In this document: positions 36,863-50,300 of the stretch, piece after piece
Layout of the letters: each line of letters starts with the position of its first letter
How positions within the stretch are numbered: the stretch's first letter is position 1
DNA from: Aphanomyces cochlioides
Taxonomy: Eukaryota; Oomycota; Saprolegniomycetes; Saprolegniales; Verrucalvaceae
Direction of reading: 5' to 3'
Length of the DNA stretch: 64,000 nucleotides
Assembly (NCBI GenBank): GCA_019828595.1
Contig: JAHQRK010000018.1
Span: 1-64,000, forward strand
Program-made: the position numbers and the translations under genes
The notes under the pieces: model-generated
Database searches by the model: none
Seen by the model: only the letters and a program-made list of their open reading frames with translations
Told to the model about the DNA's origin: nothing

Positions 36863-39422
36863 ATGGATCCCTATGAAGCGGTTGGGTGTGGAATTGAGGT
36901 TTTCAGGTCTCCTCAAGAATCGTGGGTCCGAGGCAAAATTGAGGAGTACGATGTTCAAGTTGGGTTTCGCGTGCTTTACGAAAATGGAGACGAGCAATGG
37001 GAAGATGCATCTAACATGGAGCGACTTCATATCCAAGATACATCCACCTCAGCCCGTCTACAGCATGATTATATGACAATTGATTTCAAGCGAGAATGCG
37101 TCGACGCAGAATTTTACGATGCTTCAGACGACGAGGAAAACAATGCTACGCCCATAAAATACGCGGTAAATCAAGGCAGCGACGTTGCAAACAAAACGAA
37201 TGATCACGAAGGAAATATAAACACAGATCAAACGACACATACATCAGACGTCAAAGACACGAGTCTCACGAAAAAGTTAGACGTCGACTTGCTTGAGACC
37301 CATGGAAAGGGCGAAAGCAGTAACAGTCTAACAATGGACTCAAACAGTGGCGCTGCATTAACAACAATCAACAAGATTGTGGCTCGTTTAGAACATGATC
37401 CCCAAGGCTCTCCTACGAAAAATAATGATTTTAAAAGCAGGGACTCACAACTCTGCTCAATGAATGCTGCACACCACGACCCCAAGGAATTCGACAAACG
37501 ACATGACAATATTGAGTGCTCCACAGGCAACTCAAATGTTTGTTGGACACAACCATCACCAGAACTATCTTGCTTGCTTGTCGCCATCGACGCCTTTCAA
37601 GACAAAGGCCGAAATGAAAGAAGTTCTTCACAAATTTCCAAGTCCGAGGAAACTGCTATCTATGATAACTTGGGCGAAAATTCCTTGAGTTCAAAACGAG
37701 CCGATCTCCCAGATGTTTGTTTAAACGAGACAAACATGGTGGTCATTTCGGATTATAAGCCTCGCTTTGAATTTGAAGTCCAATCAGCTCAACTCGATGA
37801 CGAACTGCACTTAGCATTTATAAGTGGACAAGTGTTGTATTTTCGTAGTGAGCCTGAAGTCGAGTGGAGCGTATTCGTGAAAGTATCAATGGTTCGACCC
37901 GGATCACACAGTCTCACACTTCGAAATACTACGACCATTTACACCACAGGCACAATTACAACGTCACTTCAACCATCGTGGATTGATTCAATATGGTCGC
38001 AATTAATACGTCGACCAGGTAATCTATTTCTCTACAGGTAAATCCTTTCAGAGGATTTAACAATGTATGCTAGAAGATGGGATGCATTGCTTGGATGAAA
38101 TAATGTATTCAGTGTACTGTGTTGACTGCCATGCAAATAACATTCTTCTTGGTCAAGTCCAGATTCCCATTCGAGAGTATGTTGATGCGGCACGTTTCCC
38201 AGACCAAACCTTATTTTTTGAGAGCGAGTACGGTTTGAAAACTCGACAAGGCAAATGTGTTCCAGGTTTATATCTCAAGGTCGATCATCGCATCAAACTA
38301 TCAAGTAAAGTACTTGATGCAACAGAAAAGAGATTTAACTGCGAGCCAACGGCTTCAACAGAATCGAAGCAAGTAAGAGAAGATGTGAACCGAGAAATAT
38401 CCATCGACATGCACAAAATGACCCCACCATCGCAATCACGAATCTCTGAGAAGACGATGAAAACATCCACAGCTCGTGCGTATTCGGTCAGGCAACCGTT
38501 GTCAGCCAGAAGACGTGAGAAGTCTGGCGTGAACATTCTCAACAGTAAAGCACAGACGCCTAGACAAGTGTGTGTGACCCAGCAAAAGAAATGTGCTAGA
38601 GCTGCATCTACCACAACATTTAAGTCGAACCAACGTATTTATCAACTTCAGCTGGAATTGGCTGACAACGTTACAGCCTTACAGGAAGCAGTGGCTAAAA
38701 TAAAAAATCAAGTCACCGAAATGAAGATGGCTTTGACTAGATATTCTACGAACAACAACAAATCCAGAACTATAATTGCTAGTTTGAAACAATCTCTTGC
38801 CAGGGAGGGCGAGAAAGCTAATACATTGAAAATAGTACCTTGCGAATTAAATTTTCGGACGCCCGAGAAGCAACGACACTGTAACATCTTAACAGCAGAG
38901 CAGCAGAATATAATGAATGAAAGAAATTGGTAAGGATGCATTTTGCATTGGAAAGTAGAAACTATGTTATGTAGCATGATAGATGAAATGAAGCGGCTAG
39001 TATCTGAAGAAAACTCCCTCACTGGCACTTTGACATCAATTCAAGAAAATATTGTAAAGAATGTCAATTTGCAACAATTATCAACAAATCCTGACTCAAA
39101 TGGCTCCAAACAGGAATTATCTTTGCGAGTTCAAGCATATAGTGAACTCGAACTTCTGAAGGCCTCACTTCTTGCCTTGGAACAAATGAAAGCTCATACT
39201 AAGTCATCCAAAGAGCTTGAAACATCGGCTGATGTGGATAACCTTGAAAAGAAGCTGTTTAATCGACAAGAAAAAGAGCAACAAATGGCCAGTGAGGTAT
39301 CCGACTACCGTGCACAGTACGAAAGCATAGTACAAGCAGGCGACGTTAATATTTTACGGCAAAGAGTGATGGATTTGCATCATATGGTGCTATTATGCGA
39401 GCGTCAAGGCACTAATGCATAA
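36863..39422 (+). CDS. Tudor-like / C2-like / coiled-coil protein, three exons, 819 aa
   Basis: Exons 36863-38018, 38074-38929 and 38975-39422 sum to 820 codons with TAA. The ATG at 36863 is preferred to the TTG two codons upstream. Residues about 9-51 look like a small Tudor-type barrel (SWVRGKIEEYDVQVGFRVLY, then NGDEQWEDA). A long acidic, Ser/Thr-rich linker follows. From about 299 to 460 there is a C2-like beta-rich region (FEFEVQSAQLDDELHLAFI to LLGQVQIPIREYV) interrupted by an intron. The rest is basic, then strongly coiled-coil to the C-terminus (LQLELADNVTALQEAVAKI, RQEKEQQMASEVSDYRAQYE). Such a combination suggests a scaffold at a membrane or cytoskeletal structure, possibly flagellar, but no function can be named. 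It converges with the NOA1-like gene, with 297 bp between stops. Confidence 0.82.
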
Positions 39423-39719
39423 TTTTATACTTTGAAGCATGATTATGTCATTTGTGTTTTCTACAAATGGTGACTAGGTTAGGAAAACGAAATGCATGCT
39501 GTAAACGAAATAGCTACGTAGTAGTTGTTTTGGGAGCACTGCTGAGCTTCAAGATGGGGTTTGCCATCACGATAGGTGGCTCAAGATATCTATACCCAGT
39601 CACATCCATCCACGAAATTCAGACTCTTCCATCTGCTCGCTATATCGGGAACTCAATAGCCAAGAGCATTACAATTATATTTCCACGTTAGATTCCTATC
39701 TGGAGGGACTTACGATGAA
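39423..39719. other. Convergent 3' intergenic region
   Basis: Just under 300 bp between two convergent stop codons; shared 3' regions. The open frame at 39452-39691 has no support. Confidence 0.5.
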
Positions 39720-41704
39720 CTACTCCTTCCAATTTTGCTTCGTAACAGTTGACAATTCAGACGGAAAAATCGGTCGGCGTGGACGAGGTTCAAGGCCTTC
39801 ACATGTCCACATCTGAATTCGAGCTTTTTCCACAGTTTTCTCCAAAGGCATTGAGCCATCCATATCAACACCCGTAATTCCTAACCATCCAAATCCAGGA
39901 ACAACGAGCTCTACAACCGTGGTTCGTTTTGGTCTTTTAGGGTTGCTGGATCTATAACAGAGGTAAATTTATGATATTTCCAGGATTATACCGAATCCAT
40001 ACATCCTTGGGTGCAAATTCTTTTAAATGGCATTCACCACGATGTAGTAAGGGTCCAGTGTAACTCAAAGCATCCAAACTTCGGGGTGGTGCAAGCATTC
40101 CTCCAGCATGCTTCAAAAATGTATCTGCTGCATCTACGAGTGTGTTTTAGCAAAAATCATTATCTGGGGATTATACTGGCAGTTTTGCAGAGATGTCCTG
40201 GAAGTAAGCCGTACCAAGAAAATAGAAGGGCATTATTTTTTCCACTTTCGTTCGCCAACTCGTAATCAAATCGAAGCATGGCTCCGAGGAATAAGCTACG
40301 ACCAGGAGTAACTTTGAATAATGTCGCCTACAGTGCAGTTGAGCATCATAATAAAAATACACATACTGGCAATTTTTTTCCAGGTATAATGCTGGATAAC
40401 TCGGAGCTTCCAGGACGCGATAAAATTTCAATCAACTTTTGACGTTTCCGGTTTACAATCAAACCTTTTCAAATAAGAACGAAATGTAGACAGCACATTG
40501 TACCTGGGGTGTCTAAGATGTTGTATGTATCCTTTCCCATGGTAAATGGGATTGGCGAGACAGCCAGGGTTGTGCCTGGTAACGATGAGGTTGTGAGATG
40601 TGCATCAGACTTTTGCTTTGAGAGCTGCTTTTTTTCTTTCAAGGTAAGCACCTCGACGTCGAGATGATCCTTCTCATCAAGTATAACATCGCCATCTCTT
40701 TCTGGTTGAACGTCGGCAACGTCGATATCCTGTGGAGAATGATAGTCCGCACTGAATGACTTTATGTACCGGAAGTTGATCCATCTTTTCGACTTTACGC
40801 TTACTTTTAGTCGAGTGCGCCAGTAGGGCATTCAAAAAAGTACTTTTGCCCACATTTGCCGCACCGATCACACATACATCTCGGCCCTGACGATACTTCT
40901 ACAAAAAGGAGTACACGTTGAAAATATAATTATCAACAGAAAGCACCTTGATGTCAGATAGAATGTCTTGAATGCCAGTTCCTTTTGCGGAGCTAATCAA
41001 ACGAATTCCAATTATATTTTCGATGTCTTGCTCCCTAGACCAAGGATTAGAGAGTACTCAAGGCAGACTATTTTACTCAGCTGCACTCTTGATACTTCGG
41101 AGCAAGCGTCGCACACCAGATTTTGGCGGTATTAAATCACCTTTATTTACGACAAGAAGGACAGGTTTTCTGCCGACCACATGCCGAGCACTACAATTGA
41201 GTTAAAATGAAACAGCGCAAACGTACAAGAATACCTTCCAAGCAAACTACCCGTGATATCTAAAACATCCACCAGTTGGATCATCAACATATCGCGTGGC
41301 TTAAGTGCTTTGACGCGCTTTTCGTACTCATCGTATGGCATTTTGCTATCGGTGATTTTCCCGTAGTTTCGAATTTGAAAACATCGTTGGCAGATGAGCT
41401 TGGACGAAATATCTTGTACATCCTTAATTGCCTCCAACGCTTTTGTTGAGCAGTAACCAACTTTACGCTCGTCTTTGAATTGCATTTCGATGCCACAACC
41501 ACTGCACGTTAATTCTTCCATGAGGTCAATGTGTGCCTTGATGCGCTCAAGATGTGATGAATCCTTGGCAGTACCAAATGCTCGACAGTTATTCATTCGG
41601 GCATACATAGGCAAACGATGAGCAGTAGTTAAAGACACCGGTGTGAGGCATGAGGCTGTGGCAAACTTCCTCAGATGCAATAGCGGCTTTGTCCATCGAA
41701 TCAT
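39720..41704 (-). CDS. NOA1: NOA1/YqeH-type circularly permuted GTPase, nine exons, 549 aa
   Basis: Members of this family assist assembly of the small ribosomal subunit in bacteria, mitochondria or plastids. Nine exons (41704-41235, 41190-41077, 41034-40947, 40898-40770, 40729-40504, 40464-40367, 40327-40177, 40133-39992, 39951-39720) sum to 550 codons with TAG. GTPase motifs occur in the permuted order that defines the family: G4 NKGD at 172-175, G5 SSAKG at 209-213, G1 GAANVGKS at 236-243, G2 PGTT at 318-321 and G3 DTPG at 340-343. A four-cysteine zinc ribbon precedes them (Cys67, Cys70, Cys105, Cys108). The C-terminal domain has VTPGRSLFLGAMLRFDYE and DTFLKHAGGMLAPP, as in NOA1. The N-terminus (residues 1-45) is basic and free of acidic residues, consistent with a mitochondrial presequence. 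Confidence 0.93.
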
Positions 41705-42128
41705 GACCCTTCTTAGTTCTTATTGCTGCCATTCAAAGCTTCACATTAAAATCTCTTTCGTTTGGTCTGATGAGAACCAATCATAAACCTGAATTTCTCT
41801 TTACGGTAAAGTATACCACAAACCAGTTTTTTTGGAATCAAAGCAAGGCATTGCTCATGTGCTGTACAAGGAGAATGTTCAGATCGACATCGCCATTAAA
41901 TGGCAATTTCAAGCTGTAACATAACGACCAACGCGACTGCCGACGAAATACAAACTATCATTCGGATGCAAGTTGTAATTGATAGTGTGACAAAGTATAA
42001 TACATAATGCGAAATAATTAACAATTTTTTGTTGTATCCACCAAGGATGCTTGAATTTGATATTATTCAAATCAGGGCATCAACAGTCAGCTGCATTATC
42101 GTGGAAGTTAAAACATAAACGGGATTTT
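41705..42128. other. Intergenic region between two minus-strand genes
   Basis: About 420 bp of AT-rich DNA: the 5' flank of the NOA1-like gene and the 3' flank of UBA2. Nothing recognisable. Confidence 0.5.
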
Positions 42129-44090
42129 TTAATCGCTTACATTCTTCAGACGTTTGGAAGAATGGTTTTCTTCTTCCACTTTGCGTTTTTCGTGATGGTC
42201 AATGACAACTTCTTGGTCGTCATGGGTTTCTTCTTTCTTTCGTTGCACCCAGTCGCTTCCAAACACAAATGAGAAGTCTTCCGTCTCACTCAAGTCGTCC
42301 AAATGCTTGATACGAATAGAGCAATTAAAATCCTGAGAGAAGTCTTCGGCTGAAATAATGCTATCGTGATGCACACCACCTCCAGGCAACTCGGTCAATT
42401 TCTTGGGCAAATTCGCTTTCAATGCCTCCTCGGCGTCGTCGCCTTCTTCATAGATGGTATTTGAGCCGATGGAGATTGTTGGTTCGTTCATGCCCAAGCG
42501 TTTCTTGAAGAATTGGTCCACCAATTGCTGCAGCGTAGTACTTTGAACATGAAGACCCAAGTCCAAGACTTGTCTCGAGCAAACAAAACATTTTGGATTT
42601 GGTGATGACAATGCGACGGGTGTCAGCAGAACTCCTCGACTGTCCCAAGATCTGTTGCAATACGTGTAATGGCAGGCCTTGTTGATAGGGGTAGCATTAT
42701 TGTTGCGGAGAATTTTGAATACTTCCAAAACTTGGAGACCAGCAACAATTGCATTGGTAGTAGCAATAGCAGGAATGATATTACCAGCAATGCCTTTACA
42801 AGAATACATGGATTCCATTCCAATACCAAACACATGAGCACGTAAATTTGCAGCTGCAGTGACAAATTGCATGGCCAAAGCGTCGTCTTTGTCGAATTCC
42901 AATAAGCCAATCTCAGGACTAGATTTTAGCTGAGCAACGCAGTGAATAAAATGGCCAGTGCATTCTGCAACAGACCACAAGGCACGGTCATTCCATGTGT
43001 TGGAGGGTCCACTGTTGACTGCAGGGATATCCAGTTTGTCGTAATAGATTGGGGATGGTTGACGAATAGCTGCCTTGTATACTTTGATGTCCAGTTTCTT
43101 TTGGATTTCGTGCTCAAATAATCCTCGAAACACATCTTTAGCGTAATCTTCACCATTTAATCCTGTTGCCAACACCTACAATCATGACATGTAGAGAGTG
43201 CTCGATAAAATTCTTACTTGATCCATAAATGCTGATTTATCCTCATTTGAAGGATCTTCCCACAACATCGACTCTTGCATTTTTCCAAACAAGAGCTTGA
43301 AGCATTCTTTGGCCCAAACGATGCAATGCACCATCTTGTCTGGAGTGCTGCGAATAGTACAGATCGGGTAAACCTTGGCAGTGGCCTTTTCCGTGCATTC
43401 ATAACATTCGGTATCACCTTTTTTGATAACAGACACTTGACCTAAGTAGCCAGTGGTGCCTATAAATGATTACTCGTGAGTTTAACATTCGAGCAATTCG
43501 ATTGAAAGGGATAGAAACTGGTGTTACGTACCGCTTTCAATCAGTGGCACTTGAGCAGCCAAGCAAAGACGATTAACATGCTTTCGGGCATCCACGTTGT
43601 CTAATGCATTCATGACAATTGTAAAACTTTCAAAGTAGTCGATTGAATAACGGCCTGTCTTGATATTTTCGTGATATGCCGTAATTTTTGCATTTGGGTT
43701 GACTAGACATTAGCAATTTTATAATAATTTAAAGCACGCAAACTGAGGTAACTTACATTGAAGTGCGACTTCTCTTGCGACCATGGCTTTGCTTTGACCG
43801 ACGTGGTGCGATCGAAACAAAAACTGACGATTCAAGTTGGACACATCAATCGTATCTAAGTCAACGATTGTGATGTTTTCAAAGCCGCTTAAAACAAGGT
43901 TCTTCAGCAATTCGCAACCTGCAACGACGTCATCATTCATGCCTTCTAACCTTTGCCATACCAATACCGCCGGCGCCAACGACGAGGATCTTTGCATCTT
44001 TAACGCGACTCGCCAAATCATCACCCTAGGAGGCATATATAAGTCTTCCATATCGCTCGTCTGCACCAAGGTCGACTTCAGAAAGGACAT
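42129..44090 (-). CDS. UBA2: SUMO-activating enzyme E1 catalytic subunit UBA2, 569 aa
   Basis: UBA2 pairs with SAE1 to adenylate SUMO and hold it as a thioester before transfer to UBC9 in the nucleus. Six exons (44090-44067, 44025-43962, 43918-43757, 43702-43532, 43459-43218, 43175-42129) sum to 570 codons with the stop. Visible features: nucleotide-binding GAGGIG at 25-30, [16 protein letters not shown] from about residue 49, the catalytic cysteine Cys174 in PICTIRSTP, and zinc ligands Cys159, Cys162, Cys417 and Cys420 (CYEC and CFVC pairs). [20 protein letters not shown] is the second adenylation-domain signature. A ubiquitin-like domain and a basic, charged C-terminal tail ([16 protein letters not shown]) that fits a nuclear signal end the protein. 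It is slightly shorter than the animal enzyme, mainly in the cysteine domain and tail. The first exon is only 24 nt; the start is inferred from frame continuity. Confidence 0.95.
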
Positions 44091-44458
44091 GTTTGTTGAC
44101 AGCCAGAGGTGCTTCCTGTCACGACAAAATAAATTGAAAATTAAACTGGATAAAGAATTCTCAAAATTACAGAAAATTCGTACTACTATTGACCTGAGCT
44201 CCAAATTCTCCCCTCACAGGGTTTGACACAGACCTGAAAGCACAAGAACTTATACGAGATGGAAGGGTTATCTGGAAGATAGTACTGCAATCGTTCCCTT
44301 CGCTTTTGTGATAGATAAATTCTGTTGATACGACGAAATGAAAATGATGAATGAAGAATTCACATTTATTCGTTTTATTCTTCGAAATTCATTTATGATT
44401 TTGGAATAATTTGAGGACTTTGACAAAAAAGCAGCAAGACGACGGCGGCTGAACCACA
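44091..44458. other. Divergent promoter region between UBA2 and the unknown plus-strand gene
   Basis: About 370 bp between divergent start codons. It is AT-rich, with no clear regulatory motif. Confidence 0.45.
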
Positions 44459-46662
44459 ATGTTGGACATTCAGCGGCAATTATGTGGCCATTTGGAGACG
44501 TATCTGCCTGTATTTATGGATGCTATGAATTCATATCAATATAAACAGGTTGGTCTGCTGATGTACGCCTCGTATACAAGATGGTCGCTTAGGCAAAACA
44601 GGTAGTGCCAGGAGACATCGCTGGCCTTCCCAGTTGGAAATCAATCTCGACATTGCTACATGTTTGGGCCGATTGTGACAGCACGTAATACTACTGTCGT
44701 GATGTCATGTTGTCAATGCTACTTGTGTAGATATCACGAAATGACGTACCTCAGGGACAATCATATATCGACTGAGACCCTGCGTGTTTTATACGTCCAG
44801 CTCAAGACGCAGAGCATTAAGTGTGCAGAAATCTTGCAACCCTCGCAAAGAGAGAAGTCATGCTCGGATTCTGGCTTAGACGCACTTCGAACTAGCAATC
44901 CAGTGACACCTGTGACAAATGGAAATCCTCGTTCCCATGACGATATGTATACCTCACGCCGGACACAAAATACAGATATACAGGTTCCGTACCATAATTG
45001 AGCTGATTATAATAACAACTTACTTAGCGACACCGTGCAAGCTCTAACAATTCCGAAGCCGACATAAACCATGAAGGCCAGTCTGGATCACCCTCAGACA
45101 AATTTACCACATTCTTTGAGCAATGCAGTGTATTTTTCGAGGTTTGTTATGAGTTCAAATTTGCATACTCATGCAAACTTAGCAACGACTATTGATGGTG
45201 TCTCTGTACTTAAATTTGGCACGACAAAAGCCTTTCAGGCACTACCTTTTCGATTTCAATGAGGTACAAATTTCATCGCCAGCGAATCTTGAAGGGTCCA
45301 TAAACAGAAATGTGACATTTTAAGCGAAGTCATTTCATCTTTGCAGACTTTGAATCATCCACTGCTTCTGGTACGCCCCAATTTTCAATCCTATTTATCA
45401 CGATAATACCATTCTGTAGTCCGCGAGAAATTCGTCTTTGCACGAGTCGCAAACCGTGCATGCAGGCGTGCAATGCGAAGTAGCATTGTCGCAATACGAT
45501 TATGTAAAATCTATCAAAACACTACACAGTCTTAAAAGGCATAACTTTTCACAAATTCTGATAGAGTAACAGTTGGTTCTCGTAGACTCGTTGAAACATG
45601 GGTTGAAGAGCTCGATAGTGTCATCGAAGTGGATGACTTTGGTGCTAATTCTATAAAGGAATCTCAAATCGCAATGGAAAGAAGTTCCATTGAGAAGTGT
45701 CCCCAGTCACCACCAGTTGCATTTGAACGGTAATACAACCCAACCAACCACAATAAACATCTAATTACTATGGTAGAAAACCTTCATTTTCCAGAAAAAC
45801 TCTCAAGCGAAGTGATTTGTCGTCGTCGTTCTCTACAACAAGTTCTCACTCCTTGACGAGCTCACTAGCAACGAACCATTTATCAGTAACGGGGAACTCG
45901 GGTGAGTGTATACCTTCTTAGACATCGATTTCGCACCGTAGTAGATGATGGAATTGCGCTTCAGGTGTTTCGTTGGTCAAGAAGGTTTATGGCATCCCTT
46001 TCGGCTAAGTTCACGTTGTATTTCTTCAGAGCAAGTCAGTATCTTCGAATGAAGCTGATGCATTCGCTTAGTGGTTAGAGCCATACGATTTGGTAAATGG
46101 AACATTGTTATCATCGATGCCGAGCGACTCGACTGCTGTTGAAGTGTCATACTTCGATGCACTCGGAGGGTATTTCTCAAGAACTTGTAATCTGTAATGT
46201 TTTTCTACTTTCCACTAACATCGATTGAAGTTGGTCGCGAAAGTGCTCCGCAACTTTCTATCGTCGTGGACACAAGTAGTCTCCCTAATGGGGGTGCTTC
46301 GTTTCATACGAAAGGTTATTTGTGCCCAACACAAATTCAAAAGTTGAAATCGTCGGCAAACCCTAACAACCACCTTCGAGCAGCGAACAAAACGTACTTT
46401 GGGCAAGTTTCTCGATATGACGAGGATGCGGATGGCGAATTCACACCTCTGTGGGGCATTGGTTCTTGGCCACCAGGTTTGTTCTAATGATATTTGTGAA
46501 AATGATGAGATATGAATAGTGTTTAACTTTCCCAATTCAAAAATGGACTTGAGTCCGTCTTTTATTCAGAGACATTGGCCCAATCTCATCATGTTGATGC
46601 TGGATCTACCTTCGTGGAGCGTGGAAGGAGCTCAGCCAACAAAGTCAAAGAATGCAGTGTAA
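44459..46662 (+). CDS. Unknown multi-exon protein, exon structure partly resolved
   Basis: I do not recognise the product. The start ATG at 44459 follows an in-frame TGA. Confident exons are 44459-44548, 44593-44684, 44731-44983, 45028-45141 and 45183-45263, which keep one frame across short GT..AG introns (N-terminus MLDIQRQLCGHLETYLPVF). Later exons can be read from about 45613 to the TAA at 46660-46662, through LVETWVEELDSVIEVDDFG, a Ser-rich stretch, WLEPYDLVNGTLLSSM, LSIVVDTSSLPNGGASF and a C-terminus WSVEGAQPTKSKNAV. Between 45264 and 45612 two frames are open and I could not decide the joins. A small exon at 45347-45370 and another at about 45420-45502 are likely. The protein has helical N- and C-terminal parts and a disordered middle, no membrane segment and no clear catalytic motif. 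Confidence 0.6.
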
Positions 46663-47334
46663 GATCTTTGCTTGAGGTGTGATATTGATTCGTGTAGTTC
46701 GGTACATCACGAGAGACGGATGAATGTAATTTACGCTGTCGGCCGAATCGATCCTTGTGTTTACTTGACAGTGGTCTTCGAAAAAAAGAAGCAAAATATA
46801 CCAGACAAGGCACTGGTGGTAAGAGTATTTTCACTTTTTTTTCTATTTCATTCTTGAAGGATTTAGTCTCTTCTCTGCTGGATAATTTGCAGCACGCGAA
46901 TATTTTTCGATCAAATTTTCCATGACGAATGTAAACAATTTTACTGATCAATCCTGAAGTAAATACATTTGTCACTCCAGCTGTACCTCGGTTTGACGCA
47001 ACATGTATGTAGCTGTTTTACCTACAAATAAATGTTGCTTCGGACAATTTCTTGTGTTTTTAGACACTCAGTCCAAATTATTTCCCGTCGATGCATCCAA
47101 ATATTCGTTGATATTATACAGTATCTCTGACACATTAGTAATGTTGTTAATTCCTTTGAGTCAACAAAACGCTCGCAATCGATAAAAATATGTGTCACTG
47201 TTGGATTAACCTAACACCCTCTGGCATTGAAAACTATCATGCTATCTTTGCTATCAGATTATCTCTCCGATATTTCTTCAGGATTCGGTTTCTTATCCAA
47301 AGTAAAAATGGCCAACTAATAAAGCTCGAATTGA
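46663..47334. other. Convergent 3' intergenic region
   Basis: About 670 bp between the unknown gene and the flippase stop codon. It is AT-rich; short open frames on both strands have no support. Confidence 0.45.
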
Positions 47335-50300
47335 TTATTCTGGATGGACACGGTTATTCTTTGCTGTAATATCCAATTCGCAAACATCAATTTCATGGCA
47401 TATGTCACTTAGATTCGGCGCAAACGACGTAGTGTAAGCTTGAATTATGAACACTCCAAAGCAACACAAAGCACTGAGTAAAATAAATAAGAGGAAGATG
47501 GAAAATGTTGGGGCGATATTAAGGACTTGATAGAGCTCTCCACCAAAAGAGATCAAGCTGGAAAAAGTACACGCCGAGGCGACCCACAAACCAAGACTGA
47601 ATAAAAAACCCATGGGAGTAAACCAGTACCAACATTTGGTTTCTATAGCCAGGCGTAGATTTGCAACCAGGACAACCACACCATTCATTACCAATCCCAT
47701 GTCCCATAATCCTTGGTCGAGACCATTCGGACCCACAGAGCCTCGGTGATACACACCAATGTGAAGGAGCAAAATAAGCAAGGAAGCAAATACTGCATCA
47801 AATATCCAACACCAAAACTTTGAAATGCTTATGAATGACTCGCTGGTGTACAACAGCGGATAGTTCAAGCTCATATTCGGGCTCACGTGCTCATCAAAAA
47901 CTGAAAAGAGAAATATGGGTAAAGCTGTAAAGCACACATTGAACAACTGATAGAGTGGATCGTAGTACGTAGACTGACCAGAAAATGCACAGTACATTCC
48001 AAAAAAGAACTGCGGCATGACCAGTAATATGTTCTTGTGAAACATATAGAGTGTTAAGATAGCCATACGCCGATTCATCCACTTCCCATGGACTAAAAGC
48101 AAGCGTTTCAAAGACTGGAACTCCGGAATAGAGTAGTCACTGGCATTGGCAGCCTGTTGCCCTTCTGCTCCGATGATCCCCACTCCGACGTGAGCCTATA
48201 ACAAACATGAACAGTCAATGCACAACATAGCATATACCCTCTGAATCATTGGCACGTCGTTGGCACCATCTCCAATTGCCAAGGTCATAACGCCAGTCTT
48301 TCGACGAACTAAGTCCACGATAAATTCTTTCTGCTTTGGAGACACTCGGCAGCATAGAACACTTTTACATCTATTGTGAAACGAAAGTTTAGCCTGCCAT
48401 TTTGAGAAGACATACCTTGTACTAGCCTTTATGAGCTGGTTCTGAAGGAACTCGGTGCCACAGATAAGCTCGAGAGCCATGTCGTCAAGGATAAGAGCGA
48501 CAAATTGGTCTGAGTTTGGCGAATCAGTAATCGATGATAAAATTTGACCAGCGAGTATGACGGGTGTGCCACTCGAAACGCTCAACTCTGCCCACCACGT
48601 ATGTTAGGAATATCTTCGACAATTTTCCTTCACCTTTTGTCGACAAATATACAACTTGCATGTCGTTTGAAATAAGCTGCGTAGCTCGACCTATATTAAG
48701 TGCAGTGTCTGGGCGGTCTCCTGTTAACATCCAAACTTTGATCCCAGCAATTCGGAAACACTGTAACGCATCAGCAACTCCGTCCTGCAAGCGGTCTTCA
48801 ATGCCTAATATTTGTGATAAATATGAAATCAATAGTTCTATGTACCAGTTATACCCACAAGATCCAACTCATTTTCAATTTCTCTGATTATGTTGTCCAC
48901 CACTTCTTCAGACGCATCGGGGGATGTTTTCCCTGTCTGATACTTTTCGTTCCATGATTTGTAGAGGCTGTCTGAAAGTTCTCTCTGTGCAACACAGAGC
49001 ACCCTTAACCCTTCAGCAGCATACGAGAGCAAATGTTGTTTCATATCGTTCTGTCTCTTCTCTTCCTGAAACTTTACGCTGAGACAATTTTTTCTCACAT
49101 GACGTACCGCATCATTTATTGGGGGGCGTAAGGCCGGAAAGATGACAGTGTCAGCCCCCTTGCAATATAGCATGATATTAGATGTGTTTTTGTCGCGAAC
49201 AATGATCGAGCTCTTCTTACGATCGCTTGTGAATTCAAACATGTGTAGGACATCGAACTGCACAGTATCGCCAAATTGATTTAACGTAACCGATGTTGTA
49301 TCGTGACGTAATAACGCAATACCAAAATGCTTGGCAGCACATACCAAAGCCTCTTCGTCGGGAGAAATTGCAGAATAAATTAAATCACCACTGTTGGGGT
49401 CAGTGATCGGAACAACAGCGCTGTTCACAGCCAAGTTGATAAAGAAGTGCACAAATCTTTGATTGCGCTCATCAAGAATCTGTTGAGAATATTTCATTAC
49501 AATCGACGCAAATGAAATAGGATTTACCTTTGCCGTGAGCGCTTCGTCCACAATGTTGACATGTGTTAAATTTGTACGCGGACTTTGAATGTCGGTCTGG
49601 GCGCGTTTACCAAAGGGTAATATTGAAACGAGTCGGTTATTTTGCGCTTGACCACAATTTGTACCCCCACGAGGTGTTCGATTTACATCTGTCTGGATCT
49701 TTCCATAAGAGACTCCATCGATTGCACACTTTCGAAATTCCATGTTGTTACAGGTTAGTGTGCCTGTTTTGTCAGTGAAAATATGTTGAATAATTCCCAA
49801 GTCGTCATTTAGATCTGATACACGGACCTAGAAGTATTTAGGCTTGTTGCTTATGAATCATGAGTTACCGTAACGCCAATGCCACCTTGAGCCATTTCTT
49901 CATCGAGGCGCAAAATTATTGCTTGGAAAAAGCGAGTAATGTCGAGAGTTACTTGAAGTGAAATAGGCACAAAGTTGGAAAAAAGAAGCATATAGGTCAA
50001 GAACAGCCAAAACGAGTTGATAACATTCTGACTGTCGCTTGGGATGTACGGCACATCTTTCTGATAAGCTTCGACAATGACAGCAATTAATTGCAAGACA
50101 ATCTGCAAAACAATAATCTGATATGTCATGATATTGGTCAATTTCGACAAGTTGCTGGCTTTGAATGGTGTCTCACCAGCGTTTTGCTGGATTTTAGTGT
50201 CTTTGCCCGTGTATACCTTCCATACAAATTATTAGTATTTCATTCAGCGCAAAATTTCATACCGTGACTCCTGCAATCCATGCTGTATCACGTAGCTGTA

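Noticed and set aside
39452..39691. Small hydrophobic protein on the plus strand
   Set aside because: It lies in a convergent 3' spacer and overlaps nothing conserved; no supporting motif.
43837..44226. 129-codon plus-strand open frame
   Set aside because: It is antisense to the first exons of UBA2, which have clear family motifs on the minus strand.
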